From the NCBI RefSeq assembly GCF_030552475.1, contig NZ_JAUPED010000005.1, positions 186,001 through 250,000 on the forward strand: 64,000 bases of DNA, given 5' to 3'. The position numbers were made by a program, and so were the translations under genes. Origin of the DNA: Mariniflexile sp. AS56 (GTDB taxonomy: Bacteria > Bacteroidota > Bacteroidia > Flavobacteriales > Flavobacteriaceae). Position 1 is the stretch's first letter. Every line of letters starts with the position of its first letter. Of the stretch, positions 17,069 through 25,666 are shown piece by piece. The notes under the pieces were generated by a model, which was not told where the DNA came from, searched no databases, and saw only the letters and a list, made by a program, of their open reading frames with translations.

Positions 17069-18547
17069 ATGATTAAAAACTTTTTAAGTTTAGAGTGGAA
17101 ATCTTTTTTTAGGTCGGCAAGCTTTGGCAAGGGTCTGGCAATAAAAATACTTATGGGGTTTTTATCACTTTATTTTATTGCTATATTTTTAGGCATGGGT
17201 GTTGTTTTATATCCTGGGCTTAAAAAAACATTTCCAGATAAAGATCCTTTAACAATTGTAAATAGTGTTTTATTTTACTGGGTTATTGGCGATTTAGTCT
17301 TTAGGTTTTTCTTTCAGAAGCTACCTATGATGGTGGTGAAACCTTTGTTGGTTGTGCCAGTGAAAAGGAGCAAAATTGTAAATTATGTTTTAGGAAAATC
17401 GGTAACGTCGTTTTTCAACTTTCTACCACTTTTTGCAGTTATTCCATTTGGTATTACGTTAATGGTGGAGGGCTATCCTATACTTTCGGTTATAAGTTGG
17501 ATGCTTACTTTAATGCTAGCAACCCTTATCATTAATTTTCTAAATTTTATTATTGAAAGTTTTTCAACCGAAATAGAATTGTCCTTTTTGCCCATTATAA
17601 GCATTGCTGGAGGTTTATTTGTGCTTAATTATTTTGATGTTATTTCATTTACTCAAATTTTCGCAAATGGCTTTAATGCTATTTATAATACGCCTGTTTT
17701 AATCGTAATTCCCGTTTTAATTTTAATAGGACTTTATATTATAAACTTTAAATTATTAAGAAAAAAACTGTTTTTAGACAGTGGTTTAAAAGAAAAGGTA
17801 AAGGAAATTCAAGCTTCAAATTTAGATTGGACAAAGAATTTTGGAGACATTGCCCCGTTTATGCAGCTAGATTTAAAACTAATTTGGCGTAACAAACGAA
17901 CCAAATCATCGGTTTGGATGGTGTTAATTGGCTTGCTCTATGGTTTGTTTTTTTACCCACAGCCAACGTATCAAGGCATGCCCTGGTTTTTTGCATTCAT
18001 TGGTATATTCTCAACAGGTATTTTTTTAATCAATTTCGGACAATTTATTCCTGCTTGGGATAGTGGTTACTATAAACTACTCATGAGCCAGAATATTAAA
18101 TACGAGCAATACTTACAGTCTAAATTCACCTTAATGGCGCTTAGTGTTGTTATATTATTTGTTTTAGGTATTCCTTATGTCTTTTTTGGTTGGGAAATTT
18201 TATTGGCACATTTTGTCGCAGCCATATATAATGTGGGTGTTAATACCCATGTTATTTTATACGGCGGCTCGTTTAATAGAAAAAAGATAGATTTAAGCCA
18301 AAAAGCAGCCTTTAATTATCAAGGTACCGGAGCGGTGCAATGGCTTATTGGTATCCCCTTATTAATTATCCCGATGGGAATATTTGCCTTATTTTATTTT
18401 TTAATTGGTTTTGAAATAGCTTGTTTGGTTTTAGGAATACTGGGTGTTTTAGGTATAGTATTACATCAAAAACTAATGAAAGGTATTACAGCCAAGTATC
18501 TACAATCAAAATATAAAATGATTGATGCTTTCAATCAAAACAACTAA
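17069..18547 (+). CDS. DUF5687-family ABC transporter permease
   Basis: A 492-residue inner-membrane protein with about eleven to twelve hydrophobic helices and short polar loops. Its length and order fit the DUF5687 family, which occurs beside ABC ATPase genes in Bacteroidota. The N-terminus SLEWKSFFRS is an amphipathic lead-in seen in ABC-2 type exporters. The ATPase gene follows after 10 bp, so both make one exporter; its substrate is unknown. The upstream PadR suggests induction by a membrane-active compound or envelope stress. Confidence 0.8.
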   Translation: MIKNFLSLEWKSFFRSASFGKGLAIKILMGFLSLYFIAIFLGMGVVLYPGLKKTFPDKDPLTIVNSVLFYWVIGDLVFRFFFQKLPMMVVKPLLVVPVKRSKIVNYVLGKSVTSFFNFLPLFAVIPFGITLMVEGYPILSVISWMLTLMLATLIINFLNFIIESFSTEIELSFLPIISIAGGLFVLNYFDVISFTQIFANGFNAIYNTPVLIVIPVLILIGLYIINFKLLRKKLFLDSGLKEKVKEIQASNLDWTKNFGDIAPFMQLDLKLIWRNKRTKSSVWMVLIGLLYGLFFYPQPTYQGMPWFFAFIGIFSTGIFLINFGQFIPAWDSGYYKLLMSQNIKYEQYLQSKFTLMALSVVILFVLGIPYVFFGWEILLAHFVAAIYNVGVNTHVILYGGSFNRKKIDLSQKAAFNYQGTGAVQWLIGIPLLIIPMGIFALFYFLIGFEIACLVLGILGVLGIVLHQKLMKGITAKYLQSKYKMIDAFNQNN

Positions 18548-18557
18548 AAAAAACATC

Positions 18558-19265
18558 ATGATAGTAACTTCAAACTTATCAAAAAAATATAGTAGTAATT
18601 TAGTTTTAAACATTGCATCTTTAGAAATTCCAAAAGGGCAAAGCTTTGGTTTAGTAGGTAACAATGGTGCCGGTAAAACAACCTATTTTAGTTTGCTTCT
18701 CGATTTAATTTTACCCACAACAGGTTGTATTGTAAACAACGGTATACAAGTGAATGAAAGTGAAGATTGGAAACCTTTTACATCTTCTTTTATTGATGAA
18801 AGTTTTTTAATTGGGTATTTAACACCGGAAGAATATTTTTATTTTATTGGTGAATTACGCAACCAAAATAGAGCAGACGTTGATAAATTAGTGGCTCAAT
18901 TTGAAGATTTTTTCCATGGCGAAATTCTAAACCAGAAAAAATATTTACGCGATTTAAGTAAAGGGAACCAAAAGAAAGTTGGTATTGTTGCTGCCTTAAT
19001 AGGCAATCCGGAAGTTATTATTCTGGATGAACCTTTTGCTAATTTAGATCCAACAACCCAAATTCGCCTTAAAGGCATCATTAAAGATTTAGCTGAAAAA
19101 CAAGGCGTAACCGTATTGGTTTCTAGTCATGATTTAATGCACGTAACCGATGTTTGCGAGCGTATTGTAGTACTAGAAAAAGGTGAAATTGTGAAAGATT
19201 TAGCTACTAATGCTGCCACTTTAAAAGAATTAGAGGCTCATTTTTCAGGTGTAGAAATAGTTTAG
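18558..19265 (+). CDS. ABC transporter ATP-binding protein
   Basis: A 235-residue nucleotide-binding subunit. Walker A is GNNGAGKTT near residue 36. The signature is LSKGNQKKVGI (the variant seen in drug and lantibiotic exporters in place of LSGGQ). Walker B is VIILDEPFANLDP and the H-loop is SSHDLMH. The ATG at 18558 follows the permease stop; the in-frame ATG at 18522 would add 12 residues read from inside the permease gene. Partner: the DUF5687 permease just upstream. Confidence 0.92.
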   Translation: MIVTSNLSKKYSSNLVLNIASLEIPKGQSFGLVGNNGAGKTTYFSLLLDLILPTTGCIVNNGIQVNESEDWKPFTSSFIDESFLIGYLTPEEYFYFIGELRNQNRADVDKLVAQFEDFFHGEILNQKKYLRDLSKGNQKKVGIVAALIGNPEVIILDEPFANLDPTTQIRLKGIIKDLAEKQGVTVLVSSHDLMHVTDVCERIVVLEKGEIVKDLATNAATLKELEAHFSGVEIV

Positions 19266-19388
19266 TTTTTTATTAGTTGCACATGGAAGGGTCAAAATGT
19301 TTTAGTTTAAGCCGTACCTAAGAATCACACTTCGTCCAAAAGTTCTGTCATTTTATGGGTTAATCGAAAAAGATGCTTATTTTTACCT

Positions 19389-19407
19389 GCTTATACATAA
19401 TATAAGC
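19389..19407. promoter_or_regulatory. Small hairpin upstream of sprE
   Basis: GCTTATA, loop CATAA, TATAAGC: a perfect 7 bp stem 31 bases before the sprE start, in the 172 bp gap after the ABC ATPase gene. It has no T-run, so it is not an intrinsic terminator. It could be a leader hairpin or a dyad operator; the stem is AT-rich and may be chance. Confidence 0.3.
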
Positions 19408-19437
19408 ACGAGTTTATAGTTATTATTTAGACTAAAA

Positions 19438-22011
19438 ATGCCAGCATTGAAAATATCTTTTAAAGCAACCTTCGTTATTGCCTGTTCTGTTTTGTTGTTA
19501 GTAAGTTGTTCCCGAAAAAAGGACAAATTCATTAGCCGAAATTTCCATGCTGTTACAGCAGAATTTAATGCGCTTTATAATGGTTACAATGCCTTGGAAG
19601 CGGGAAGAACCAGTTTAAACGATGGATATTCTGATAATTATTGGGATGTTTTACCCATAGAACGTATGCAAATCTCGGAAGAGGTGGTGCTTCCTGGTCA
19701 ATCTAAAAACGAAAACTTCAATACAGCTGAAGAGAAAGCGGTAAAAGCCATTCAAAAGCATAGCATTACTATTAACGGGAAAGAGAAGAACCCACAAATA
19801 GATGAAGCGTATTTGCTTTTAGGGAAATCTAGATATTTCGATCAACGTTTTGTGCCTGCTTTAGAGGCGTTTAATTACATTCTTTACAAATATCCAGCCA
19901 GCGATAAAATAAACCAAGCTAAAATTTGGCGTGAAAAAACAAACATTCGTTTGGATAATGATGAGCTTGCTATCCAAAATTTAAAACGTTTATTAAAACA
20001 AGAGGAATTAAAGGATCAAGATTTAGCCGATGCTACTTCCATGTTGGCACAAGCGTATTTAAACACAAAATCTGTTGATAGTGCGATTACTCAACTTGAA
20101 ATTGCTTCAAAAGCAACGAAAAAGGGTGACGAACGCGGCCGTTACAAATTCATTCAAGGACAATTATATAATGAATTAGGCAAAAAAGACAGCGCGAATT
20201 TAGCTTTCGATCAGGTTATTGAACTAAACCGTAGAACGCCTCGAATTTATATGATTGGTGCACATATCGAAAAAATTAAAAATTTCGATTACGGTAAGGG
20301 CAACAAATTTGAGTTATTAGAATTAATCACCGAATTGGAAGAAAACAGAGAAAACCGTCCGTTTTTAGATAAAATTTACCATCAAAAAGCCACGTATTTT
20401 TTACATAATGCTTCCGATTCATTAGCCATTGCATACTTCAATAAATCCTTACGAACCAATTCTCAAGACCGCATTTTAAAAGCTAAGAATTACGAAATTC
20501 TAGGTGATATGAATTTTGATGCTTCTGTTTACGAGAAAGCAGGAAATTATTACGATAGCACCATGACTAATTTGGTTTTAAATTCAAAACCGTATCGCAT
20601 CATTAAGCGTAAACGCGATAATTTAGAAGATGTTATTTATTATGAAACTATCGCTCAAGTAAACGATAGCATTTTAAATTTAGTGCGTTTACTTGAAGCG
20701 GAACGTATTGCTTATTTTGAAGTTTTTATTGAGAAACTAAAAATTAGAGCAGAAGAAGAAAAGGAAAAAGCCGAAGCTGCTGAACGTAATACGGGTTTAG
20801 CGACTGTTAATAATCCTATTGGTAGCCCAGGTCCTCGTATGGGTGCGCCAACCCAAGCAGCTATGTTTTATTTTTATAACCCTACCACAGTGGCTTATGG
20901 TAAAAATGAGTTTGTAAAAATTTGGGGCGATCGCCCAATGGAAGATAATTGGCGATGGTCTAGTAAATTAAATTCAGGGGTAACGGGTAGCGCATCTACC
21001 AATAATAGTGTTGTTACAGCTTCTGAAGATGAATTATTCGATCCGCAATTTTATATTTCTAAAATCCCTTCCGAAGTTAAAGAAATAGACAGTCTTTCTA
21101 AAGATAGAAATTATGCTTACTATCAGTTAGGATTGATTTATAAAGAGAAATTTAAGGAATACGCTTTAGCAAAAAGTAAATTTAATAACTTACTAAGTAG
21201 CAACCCTGAAGCGCGTTTAATCTTGCCTTCAAAATATAATTTGTACAAAATTTATGAGCTTTTGGGTGAAAATTCAGAAGCATCTATTGCAAAAGCAGAC
21301 ATTATTGCAAACTACCCAGAGTCTCGCTATGCTACTATTCTAAACAATCCAGATTCAGCTTCAGAAAAGGACGAAAACAGTCCTGAAAGCTTGTATGAAG
21401 TGCTGTATGAACAGTATGAGAGCCAGGCCTATGCTGAGGTTATTTCTAAAAGTGAAGAATACATCACCACTTTTGACGGTGAACCTATTGTATCGAAGTT
21501 AGAATTACTAAAAGCAACTGCAACTGGCCGATTGTATGGTTTAGAAGCTTATAAAGAAGCGATTAACTATGTTGCTATTACTTTTGCCAACACGCCAGAA
21601 GGAAAACAAGCTCAAAATATAGAAACGAATGTTTTACCTAAATTGGCAAGTTCTGATTTTATAAAGGAAAATGATAGTGTAGCTAATAATCATAAAGTGG
21701 TTTTTAAATTTGAAAACCCGAAGCCAAAACAAGTGACCGATTTTCAAAAAATATTAGATACGGTATTGAAAAATATAAAGTATTATAGCTTAAAATCATC
21801 GGTTGATGCGTATAATCCAAACACCACATTAGTAGTTGTTCATGGGTTAAGAAATGCACAGGTGGCTAAAACATTCAACCAGTTGCTTACTAAAGAAGAT
21901 AAGAAAAAAATTAAAGAACCTTATTTTGCAATAACATCTGCAAATTATCAAATCATTCAAATGCATAAAAATTTGGATGCATATTTAAATACAGACTCTA
22001 ATTCTAAATAA
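19438..22011 (+). CDS. sprE: SprE/PorW, TPR lipoprotein of the type IX secretion and gliding system
   Basis: A lipoprotein of 857 residues required for gliding and type IX secretion in Flavobacterium (SprE) and Porphyromonas (PorW). The signal peptide ends LLLVSC with lipid-attachment Cys24. The next segment, FISRNFHAVTAEFNALYNGY, is a family signature. Tetratricopeptide-like repeats fill residues about 120-380 and again 560-660, with a charged coiled-coil (EEEKEKAEAAERN) and a Pro/Gly-rich linker between. The C-terminal 90 residues form a compact domain. It probably works in the periplasm with the PorKLMN ring and trans-envelope apparatus. The bactofilin gene follows after 9 bp, so the two are likely co-transcribed. 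Confidence 0.9.
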   Translation: MPALKISFKATFVIACSVLLLVSCSRKKDKFISRNFHAVTAEFNALYNGYNALEAGRTSLNDGYSDNYWDVLPIERMQISEEVVLPGQSKNENFNTAEEKAVKAIQKHSITINGKEKNPQIDEAYLLLGKSRYFDQRFVPALEAFNYILYKYPASDKINQAKIWREKTNIRLDNDELAIQNLKRLLKQEELKDQDLADATSMLAQAYLNTKSVDSAITQLEIASKATKKGDERGRYKFIQGQLYNELGKKDSANLAFDQVIELNRRTPRIYMIGAHIEKIKNFDYGKGNKFELLELITELEENRENRPFLDKIYHQKATYFLHNASDSLAIAYFNKSLRTNSQDRILKAKNYEILGDMNFDASVYEKAGNYYDSTMTNLVLNSKPYRIIKRKRDNLEDVIYYETIAQVNDSILNLVRLLEAERIAYFEVFIEKLKIRAEEEKEKAEAAERNTGLATVNNPIGSPGPRMGAPTQAAMFYFYNPTTVAYGKNEFVKIWGDRPMEDNWRWSSKLNSGVTGSASTNNSVVTASEDELFDPQFYISKIPSEVKEIDSLSKDRNYAYYQLGLIYKEKFKEYALAKSKFNNLLSSNPEARLILPSKYNLYKIYELLGENSEASIAKADIIANYPESRYATILNNPDSASEKDENSPESLYEVLYEQYESQAYAEVISKSEEYITTFDGEPIVSKLELLKATATGRLYGLEAYKEAINYVAITFANTPEGKQAQNIETNVLPKLASSDFIKENDSVANNHKVVFKFENPKPKQVTDFQKILDTVLKNIKYYSLKSSVDAYNPNTTLVVVHGLRNAQVAKTFNQLLTKEDKKKIKEPYFAITSANYQIIQMHKNLDAYLNTDSNSK

Positions 22012-22020
22012 TATAGCATT

Positions 22021-22437
22021 ATGTTTTCAGATAATAAAAAAGATAAACAGCATATCGAAGGCTTGTCAAGTCAGAATATCATTTCACAAGGCACTAAAAT
22101 AGTGGGCGATTTTACCAGCGAAGGCGATTTTAGAATAGATGGTACTTTGGAAGGGAATATAGTGACATCGGGTAAAGTTGTTGTTGGAAAATCTGGAGTA
22201 ATAAAAGGAACTTTACAAGGAACAGACGCTTATTTTGAGGGTAAATTTTCAGGAAAGTTAACTTTGTCTGGAACGTTAACCTTGAAAGCATCAGCAGAAA
22301 TAGATGGGGAAGTGGTAGCCGGAAAATTAGCAGTAGAACCTGGTGCTAATTTTAATGTGTCGTGTATTATGAAGGGATCTGTAAAAGAAATGAATAAAGG
22401 TGGACAACAAGGAAAAGGAACAGAGAAAACCGCTTAA
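22021..22437 (+). CDS. Bactofilin (polymer-forming cytoskeletal protein)
   Basis: A 138-residue bactofilin whose central beta-helix (residues about 25-115) shows the regular G-x-hydrophobic pattern of the family, for example DFRIDGTLEGNIVTSGKVVV and YFEGKFSGKLTLSGTLTL. The N- and C-terminal tails are short and disordered. These proteins assemble into filaments without nucleotide and scaffold envelope machinery. Its place between sprE and the ATP synthase genes is suggestive, but the link is only positional. The AtpZ-like gene starts inside its last 38 bases. Confidence 0.9.
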   Translation: MFSDNKKDKQHIEGLSSQNIISQGTKIVGDFTSEGDFRIDGTLEGNIVTSGKVVVGKSGVIKGTLQGTDAYFEGKFSGKLTLSGTLTLKASAEIDGEVVAGKLAVEPGANFNVSCIMKGSVKEMNKGGQQGKGTEKTA

Positions 22438-22636
22438 TAAATATATTAGGTTTACTTCTATAGCCATACAAATGGGCTTAACTATCTATTTAGGTAGTAA
22501 ATTAGGGGAGTGGTTGGATGTGAAATTTAACAATCAAAACCAGTTGTACTATAAGATTGTTACTTTAGCAGCTGTTTTTTTGGCCATGTTTTCGGTGATT
22601 TTTCAGGTTTTAAAAATCACCAATAAAGATAATTAG
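22400..22636 (+). CDS. AtpZ/AtpI-family small membrane protein
   Basis: A 78-residue protein with two membrane helices (about residues 16-37 and 48-69) joined by a short polar loop (KLGEWLDVKFNNQ), the layout of the AtpZ/AtpI family that helps assemble the c-ring or take up Mg2+ for the ATP synthase. The start is GTG at 22400, inside the bactofilin gene. No ATG gives both helices. It is the first of the Fo-related genes of this operon. Confidence 0.8.
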   Translation: MDNKEKEQRKPLNKYIRFTSIAIQMGLTIYLGSKLGEWLDVKFNNQNQLYYKIVTLAAVFLAMFSVIFQVLKITNKDN

Positions 22637-22637
22637 A

Positions 22638-23009
22638 ATGTATAAAAGAATTATTGGGTTTGTTTTAATTGTAATGGCGCTATTTGCTATTTCATTTAAT
22701 TTACACACTTATTTTAATGCTCACGATTTAAGTTTTTCGCTTTTTTACGTGTATTTGTTTCATGTTGTATCGGCTATTTTGGTCTATTTTATTTTAGAAC
22801 TTATAGCAAGTAAACTGCCTAACCAAGCAGGTTACGCGTACTTAATGGCCATGTTTTTTAAAATTGGCGCTTTCGTAATCGTTTTTCAACAAGCAGTTTT
22901 TGCTAAAGAACAATTATTAATGGCAGAACGGGTCGCTTTGGTTATTCCTTTGTTTTTGTTTTTAATAGTTGAGGCTGTGGCCGTAGCAAAGTTATTAAAC
23001 AGTAAATAG
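22638..23009 (+). CDS. Four-helix membrane protein of the ATP synthase locus (DUF6168-like)
   Basis: A 123-residue protein with four hydrophobic helices (residues about 5-22, 36-58, 67-85, 98-118) and almost no soluble part. I associate it with DUF6168, a small family next to atpB in Flavobacteriaceae, from memory only. It starts one base after the AtpZ-like gene. A role in Fo assembly is plausible from position and topology, as for AtpI, but unproven. Confidence 0.7.
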   Translation: MYKRIIGFVLIVMALFAISFNLHTYFNAHDLSFSLFYVYLFHVVSAILVYFILELIASKLPNQAGYAYLMAMFFKIGAFVIVFQQAVFAKEQLLMAERVALVIPLFLFLIVEAVAVAKLLNSK

Positions 23010-23073
23010 TTAAGTTTTATTCATTAAAAAAGGCGCAATTAAAACCGTCGAAAAAACTAACTAAAAAAAGGGT

Positions 23074-23102
23074 TTGGGTTTTTAAATTATTGTGTACATT
23101 TG
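23074..23102 (+). promoter_or_regulatory. Promoter of the atpBEFHAG operon
   Basis: TTG at 23074-23076 and TACATTTG at 23095-23102, separated by 18 bases, match both elements of the Bacteroidota primary promoter (TTG, then TAnnTTTG). It lies in the 135 bp gap before atpB, and the start of transcription would be about 40 bases before the atpB ATG. This is the best promoter match in the window. Confidence 0.75.
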
Positions 23103-23144
23103 CACAAAATTTTTAAGAGCATAATTTCATTAGTTAATAAAGAT

Positions 23145-24269
23145 ATGATGGTAGCAAAAAAATCTATCAAGTTAATTGCAGTTTTAGTTTTAATGGTGAC
23201 TTCTTTTTCTAGCTTAGCTAATGAAGGGGATCATAAACAAGAAACCCATGGAAAAGGGGAGTTAGTTGATTCACCAGAAGAAATTAGAGAATACATTGCT
23301 CATCACTTAAAAGATTCTCACGATTTTCACTTTTTTACAGATAACGCATCAGGAACCCACTTTAGTTTTCCTTTGCCTGTTATTGTTTGGACAAGTAATG
23401 GTTTAAAAGCATTTATGTCTTCAGAATTTCATCATGATGATAACGCTCAAGTTATTGTTGAGAAGGATGAAGTTAGTTTAGTGAAACTTCACAGTAAAAT
23501 ATACGAATTAGAAGCTGGCGCATCATCGATTGATTTTGATGAAGCACATCACCCAACAAACGCACATAAAGTATTAGATTTTTCTATTACTAAAAGTGTA
23601 TTTGGTATGTTGTTAGCTGGTTTTTTAATGTTATTAGGTTTCACGGCATTAGCAAGAGGTTATAAGAAAGGCGCTATTCCAACAGGATTTGGTCGTGTTT
23701 TAGAGCCTTTAGTTATTTATGTGCGTGACGAAATTGCACGTCCAAATATTGGGGAGAAGAAATATAGAAAGTTTATGGGTTTCCTATTAACTGTATTTTT
23801 CTTTATCTGGATTTTAAATTTATTAGGTTTAACACCAATAGGTTTTAATGTAACAGGACAAATTGCAGTAACAGCATGTTTAGCGGTATTTACCATGGTT
23901 ATATATATGGTTAGTGCGAGTAAAGATTTCTGGAAACACACTTTATGGATGCCAGGAGTACCTGTAATATTACGCCCAATATTAGCAGTTATTGAATTAG
24001 TTGGGTTTGTGCTTATTAAGCCTTTCTCATTATTAGTTCGTTTATTTGCAAACATGACGGCAGGTCACTTTGTGGTAATGAGCTTAATTGCTTTAATGAT
24101 TACTATGAAACAAGCCTTTGGTCCAGTAGCATCAACAGGAATGTCGCTAGTATTAGCATTATTTATATCGGTTATTGAAATTTTAGTAGCCTTTTTACAA
24201 GCATTTATTTTCACGATGTTATCATCGTTATTTATAGGTATGGCTGTTGAAGAGCATGACCATCATTAA
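23145..24269 (+). CDS. atpB: F0F1 ATP synthase subunit a
   Basis: The membrane stator subunit that forms the proton half-channels against the c-ring. The C-terminal 220 residues hold the conserved helices, including LVRLFANMTAGHFV with the essential arginine. The N-terminus is unusual for the family at large: a signal-peptide-like segment (IKLIAVLVLMVTSFSSLA) is followed by about 120 soluble, His-rich residues before the first conserved helix, giving 374 residues against 271 in E. coli. Such extensions are common in Bacteroidota. I chose ATG 23145 (23148 is equally possible). The upstream TTG at 23100 overlaps the -7 element and cannot be used. Confidence 0.95.
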   Translation: MMVAKKSIKLIAVLVLMVTSFSSLANEGDHKQETHGKGELVDSPEEIREYIAHHLKDSHDFHFFTDNASGTHFSFPLPVIVWTSNGLKAFMSSEFHHDDNAQVIVEKDEVSLVKLHSKIYELEAGASSIDFDEAHHPTNAHKVLDFSITKSVFGMLLAGFLMLLGFTALARGYKKGAIPTGFGRVLEPLVIYVRDEIARPNIGEKKYRKFMGFLLTVFFFIWILNLLGLTPIGFNVTGQIAVTACLAVFTMVIYMVSASKDFWKHTLWMPGVPVILRPILAVIELVGFVLIKPFSLLVRLFANMTAGHFVVMSLIALMITMKQAFGPVASTGMSLVLALFISVIEILVAFLQAFIFTMLSSLFIGMAVEEHDHH

Positions 24270-24297
24270 TAAGAATTTGTTTAATTAATATTTATAA

Positions 24298-24498
<201 letters not shown>

Positions 24499-24523
24499 GA
24501 ATTTCCTAAAAAACAAAGAAACA

Positions 24524-24552
24524 AGTTTCTGCAACGGTTGGTTGCAGAAACT
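24524..24552 (+). promoter_or_regulatory. Intercistronic hairpin between atpE and atpF
   Basis: AGTTTCTGCAAC, loop GGTTG, GTTGCAGAAACT: a perfect 12 bp stem, followed by TGTTTTAAAAAAATT. The T-tract is broken, so it would be a weak or partial terminator or a 3'-end stabiliser. It is placed just after atpE, whose product is needed in about ten-fold excess over the other Fo subunits. Confidence 0.65.
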
Positions 24553-24596
24553 GTTTTAAAAAAATTAAACACTAGTTATCAAGTAATCTATATTAA

Positions 24597-25097
24597 ATGG
24601 AAACGTTATTAAATGATTTTTCGGTAGGCTTATTCATCATGCAAGCCATTATTCTTGTGATCTTAATCCTATTAATGCGCAAGTTTGCATGGAAACCTAT
24701 TTTAGATTCTTTACAAAATCGCGAAGAAGGAATTAAGAACGCTTTAGTTTCAGCAGAAAAGGCACGATTAGAAATGCAAAATCTGAATTCTGAAAACGAA
24801 AAGTTGTTAAAAGAAGCTAGAGCAGAACGCGAAGCCATGTTAAAAGAGGCACGCGATATGAAAAATAAAATGGTTGAGGATGCTAAAACAGAGGCTAAAG
24901 AAGAAGCTAGTAAAATAGTAGCTCAAGCACAAGCATCTATCGAATCTGAAAAGAATGCAGCTATAGCAGAATTAAAATTACAAGTAGCAAATTTATCTAT
25001 TGATATTGCAGAGAAAGTAATACGCGAAGAATTATCTAACAAAGACAAACAAGTTAAATTGGTTGAGTCTATGTTAAGTGAAGCTAAATTAAACTAA
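24597..25097 (+). CDS. atpF: F0F1 ATP synthase subunit b
   Basis: Peripheral-stalk subunit of 166 residues with one N-terminal membrane helix (residues about 10-28, GLFIMQAIILVILILL), the FAWKPI turn and a long charged coiled-coil to the end. Two copies would bridge subunit a and delta. The 98 bp gap after atpE is the largest between early Fo genes here and holds the hairpin. The next gene, atpH, starts five bases after its stop. Confidence 0.96.
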   Translation: METLLNDFSVGLFIMQAIILVILILLMRKFAWKPILDSLQNREEGIKNALVSAEKARLEMQNLNSENEKLLKEARAEREAMLKEARDMKNKMVEDAKTEAKEEASKIVAQAQASIESEKNAAIAELKLQVANLSIDIAEKVIREELSNKDKQVKLVESMLSEAKLN

Positions 25098-25102
25098 AAA
25101 AG

Positions 25103-25639
25103 ATGGCGGGAGCAAGAGCAGCAATACGTTACGCAAAAGCAGTATTAAGTTTAGCATCAGATAGAAATACAGCCGAGGCTGTTAATGAAGAAATGAAGCT
25201 AATTGCTAGTACCATTGCAGAAAATAAAGACTTAAGCGATGCGCTTCAAAGTCCTGTATTAAGCGCTTCATTGAAAAAATCTGTATTATTAGAGGTTTTT
25301 AAAAACGCAGATAAAACAACTTTAGGCTTAATTGATACTTTAGTGGTAAATAATAGAATTACGATGATAGCAGATGTTGCTGTTAAGTATAACCAATTAT
25401 TTGATACATCTAGAGGTATCGAGGTTGCTACGGTAACAACAGCGATTGCTTTAACCGATGCTTTAAAACAAAAAGTATTAGCAAAAGCAAAAGAGCTTAC
25501 AGGTAAAGATATTGAAGTACAAAGCATTGTAGATGAAAGCATTTTAGGAGGCTTCATTTTACGAATTGGCGATTTACAATATAATGCTAGTATCGCAAAT
25601 CAATTAAGTAAATTAAAAAAAGAATTCACATTAAACTAA
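25103..25639 (+). CDS. atpH: F0F1 ATP synthase subunit delta
   Basis: Links the peripheral stalk to the top of the alpha-beta hexamer. The 178-residue protein has the N-terminal helical domain (AIRYAKAVLSLA at the start) and the C-terminal signature segment ESILGGFILRIGDLQYNASI, which matches the OSCP/delta motif. It lies 27 bp upstream of atpA. Nothing unusual is seen. Confidence 0.96.
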   Translation: MAGARAAIRYAKAVLSLASDRNTAEAVNEEMKLIASTIAENKDLSDALQSPVLSASLKKSVLLEVFKNADKTTLGLIDTLVVNNRITMIADVAVKYNQLFDTSRGIEVATVTTAIALTDALKQKVLAKAKELTGKDIEVQSIVDESILGGFILRIGDLQYNASIANQLSKLKKEFTLN

Positions 25640-25666
25640 GATATTTATATCTAAATAAATAATAAG

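Noticed and set aside
23100-23144. TTG start giving 15 extra residues to AtpB
   Set aside because: It overlaps the -7 element of the best promoter in the window, so the mRNA would start after it.
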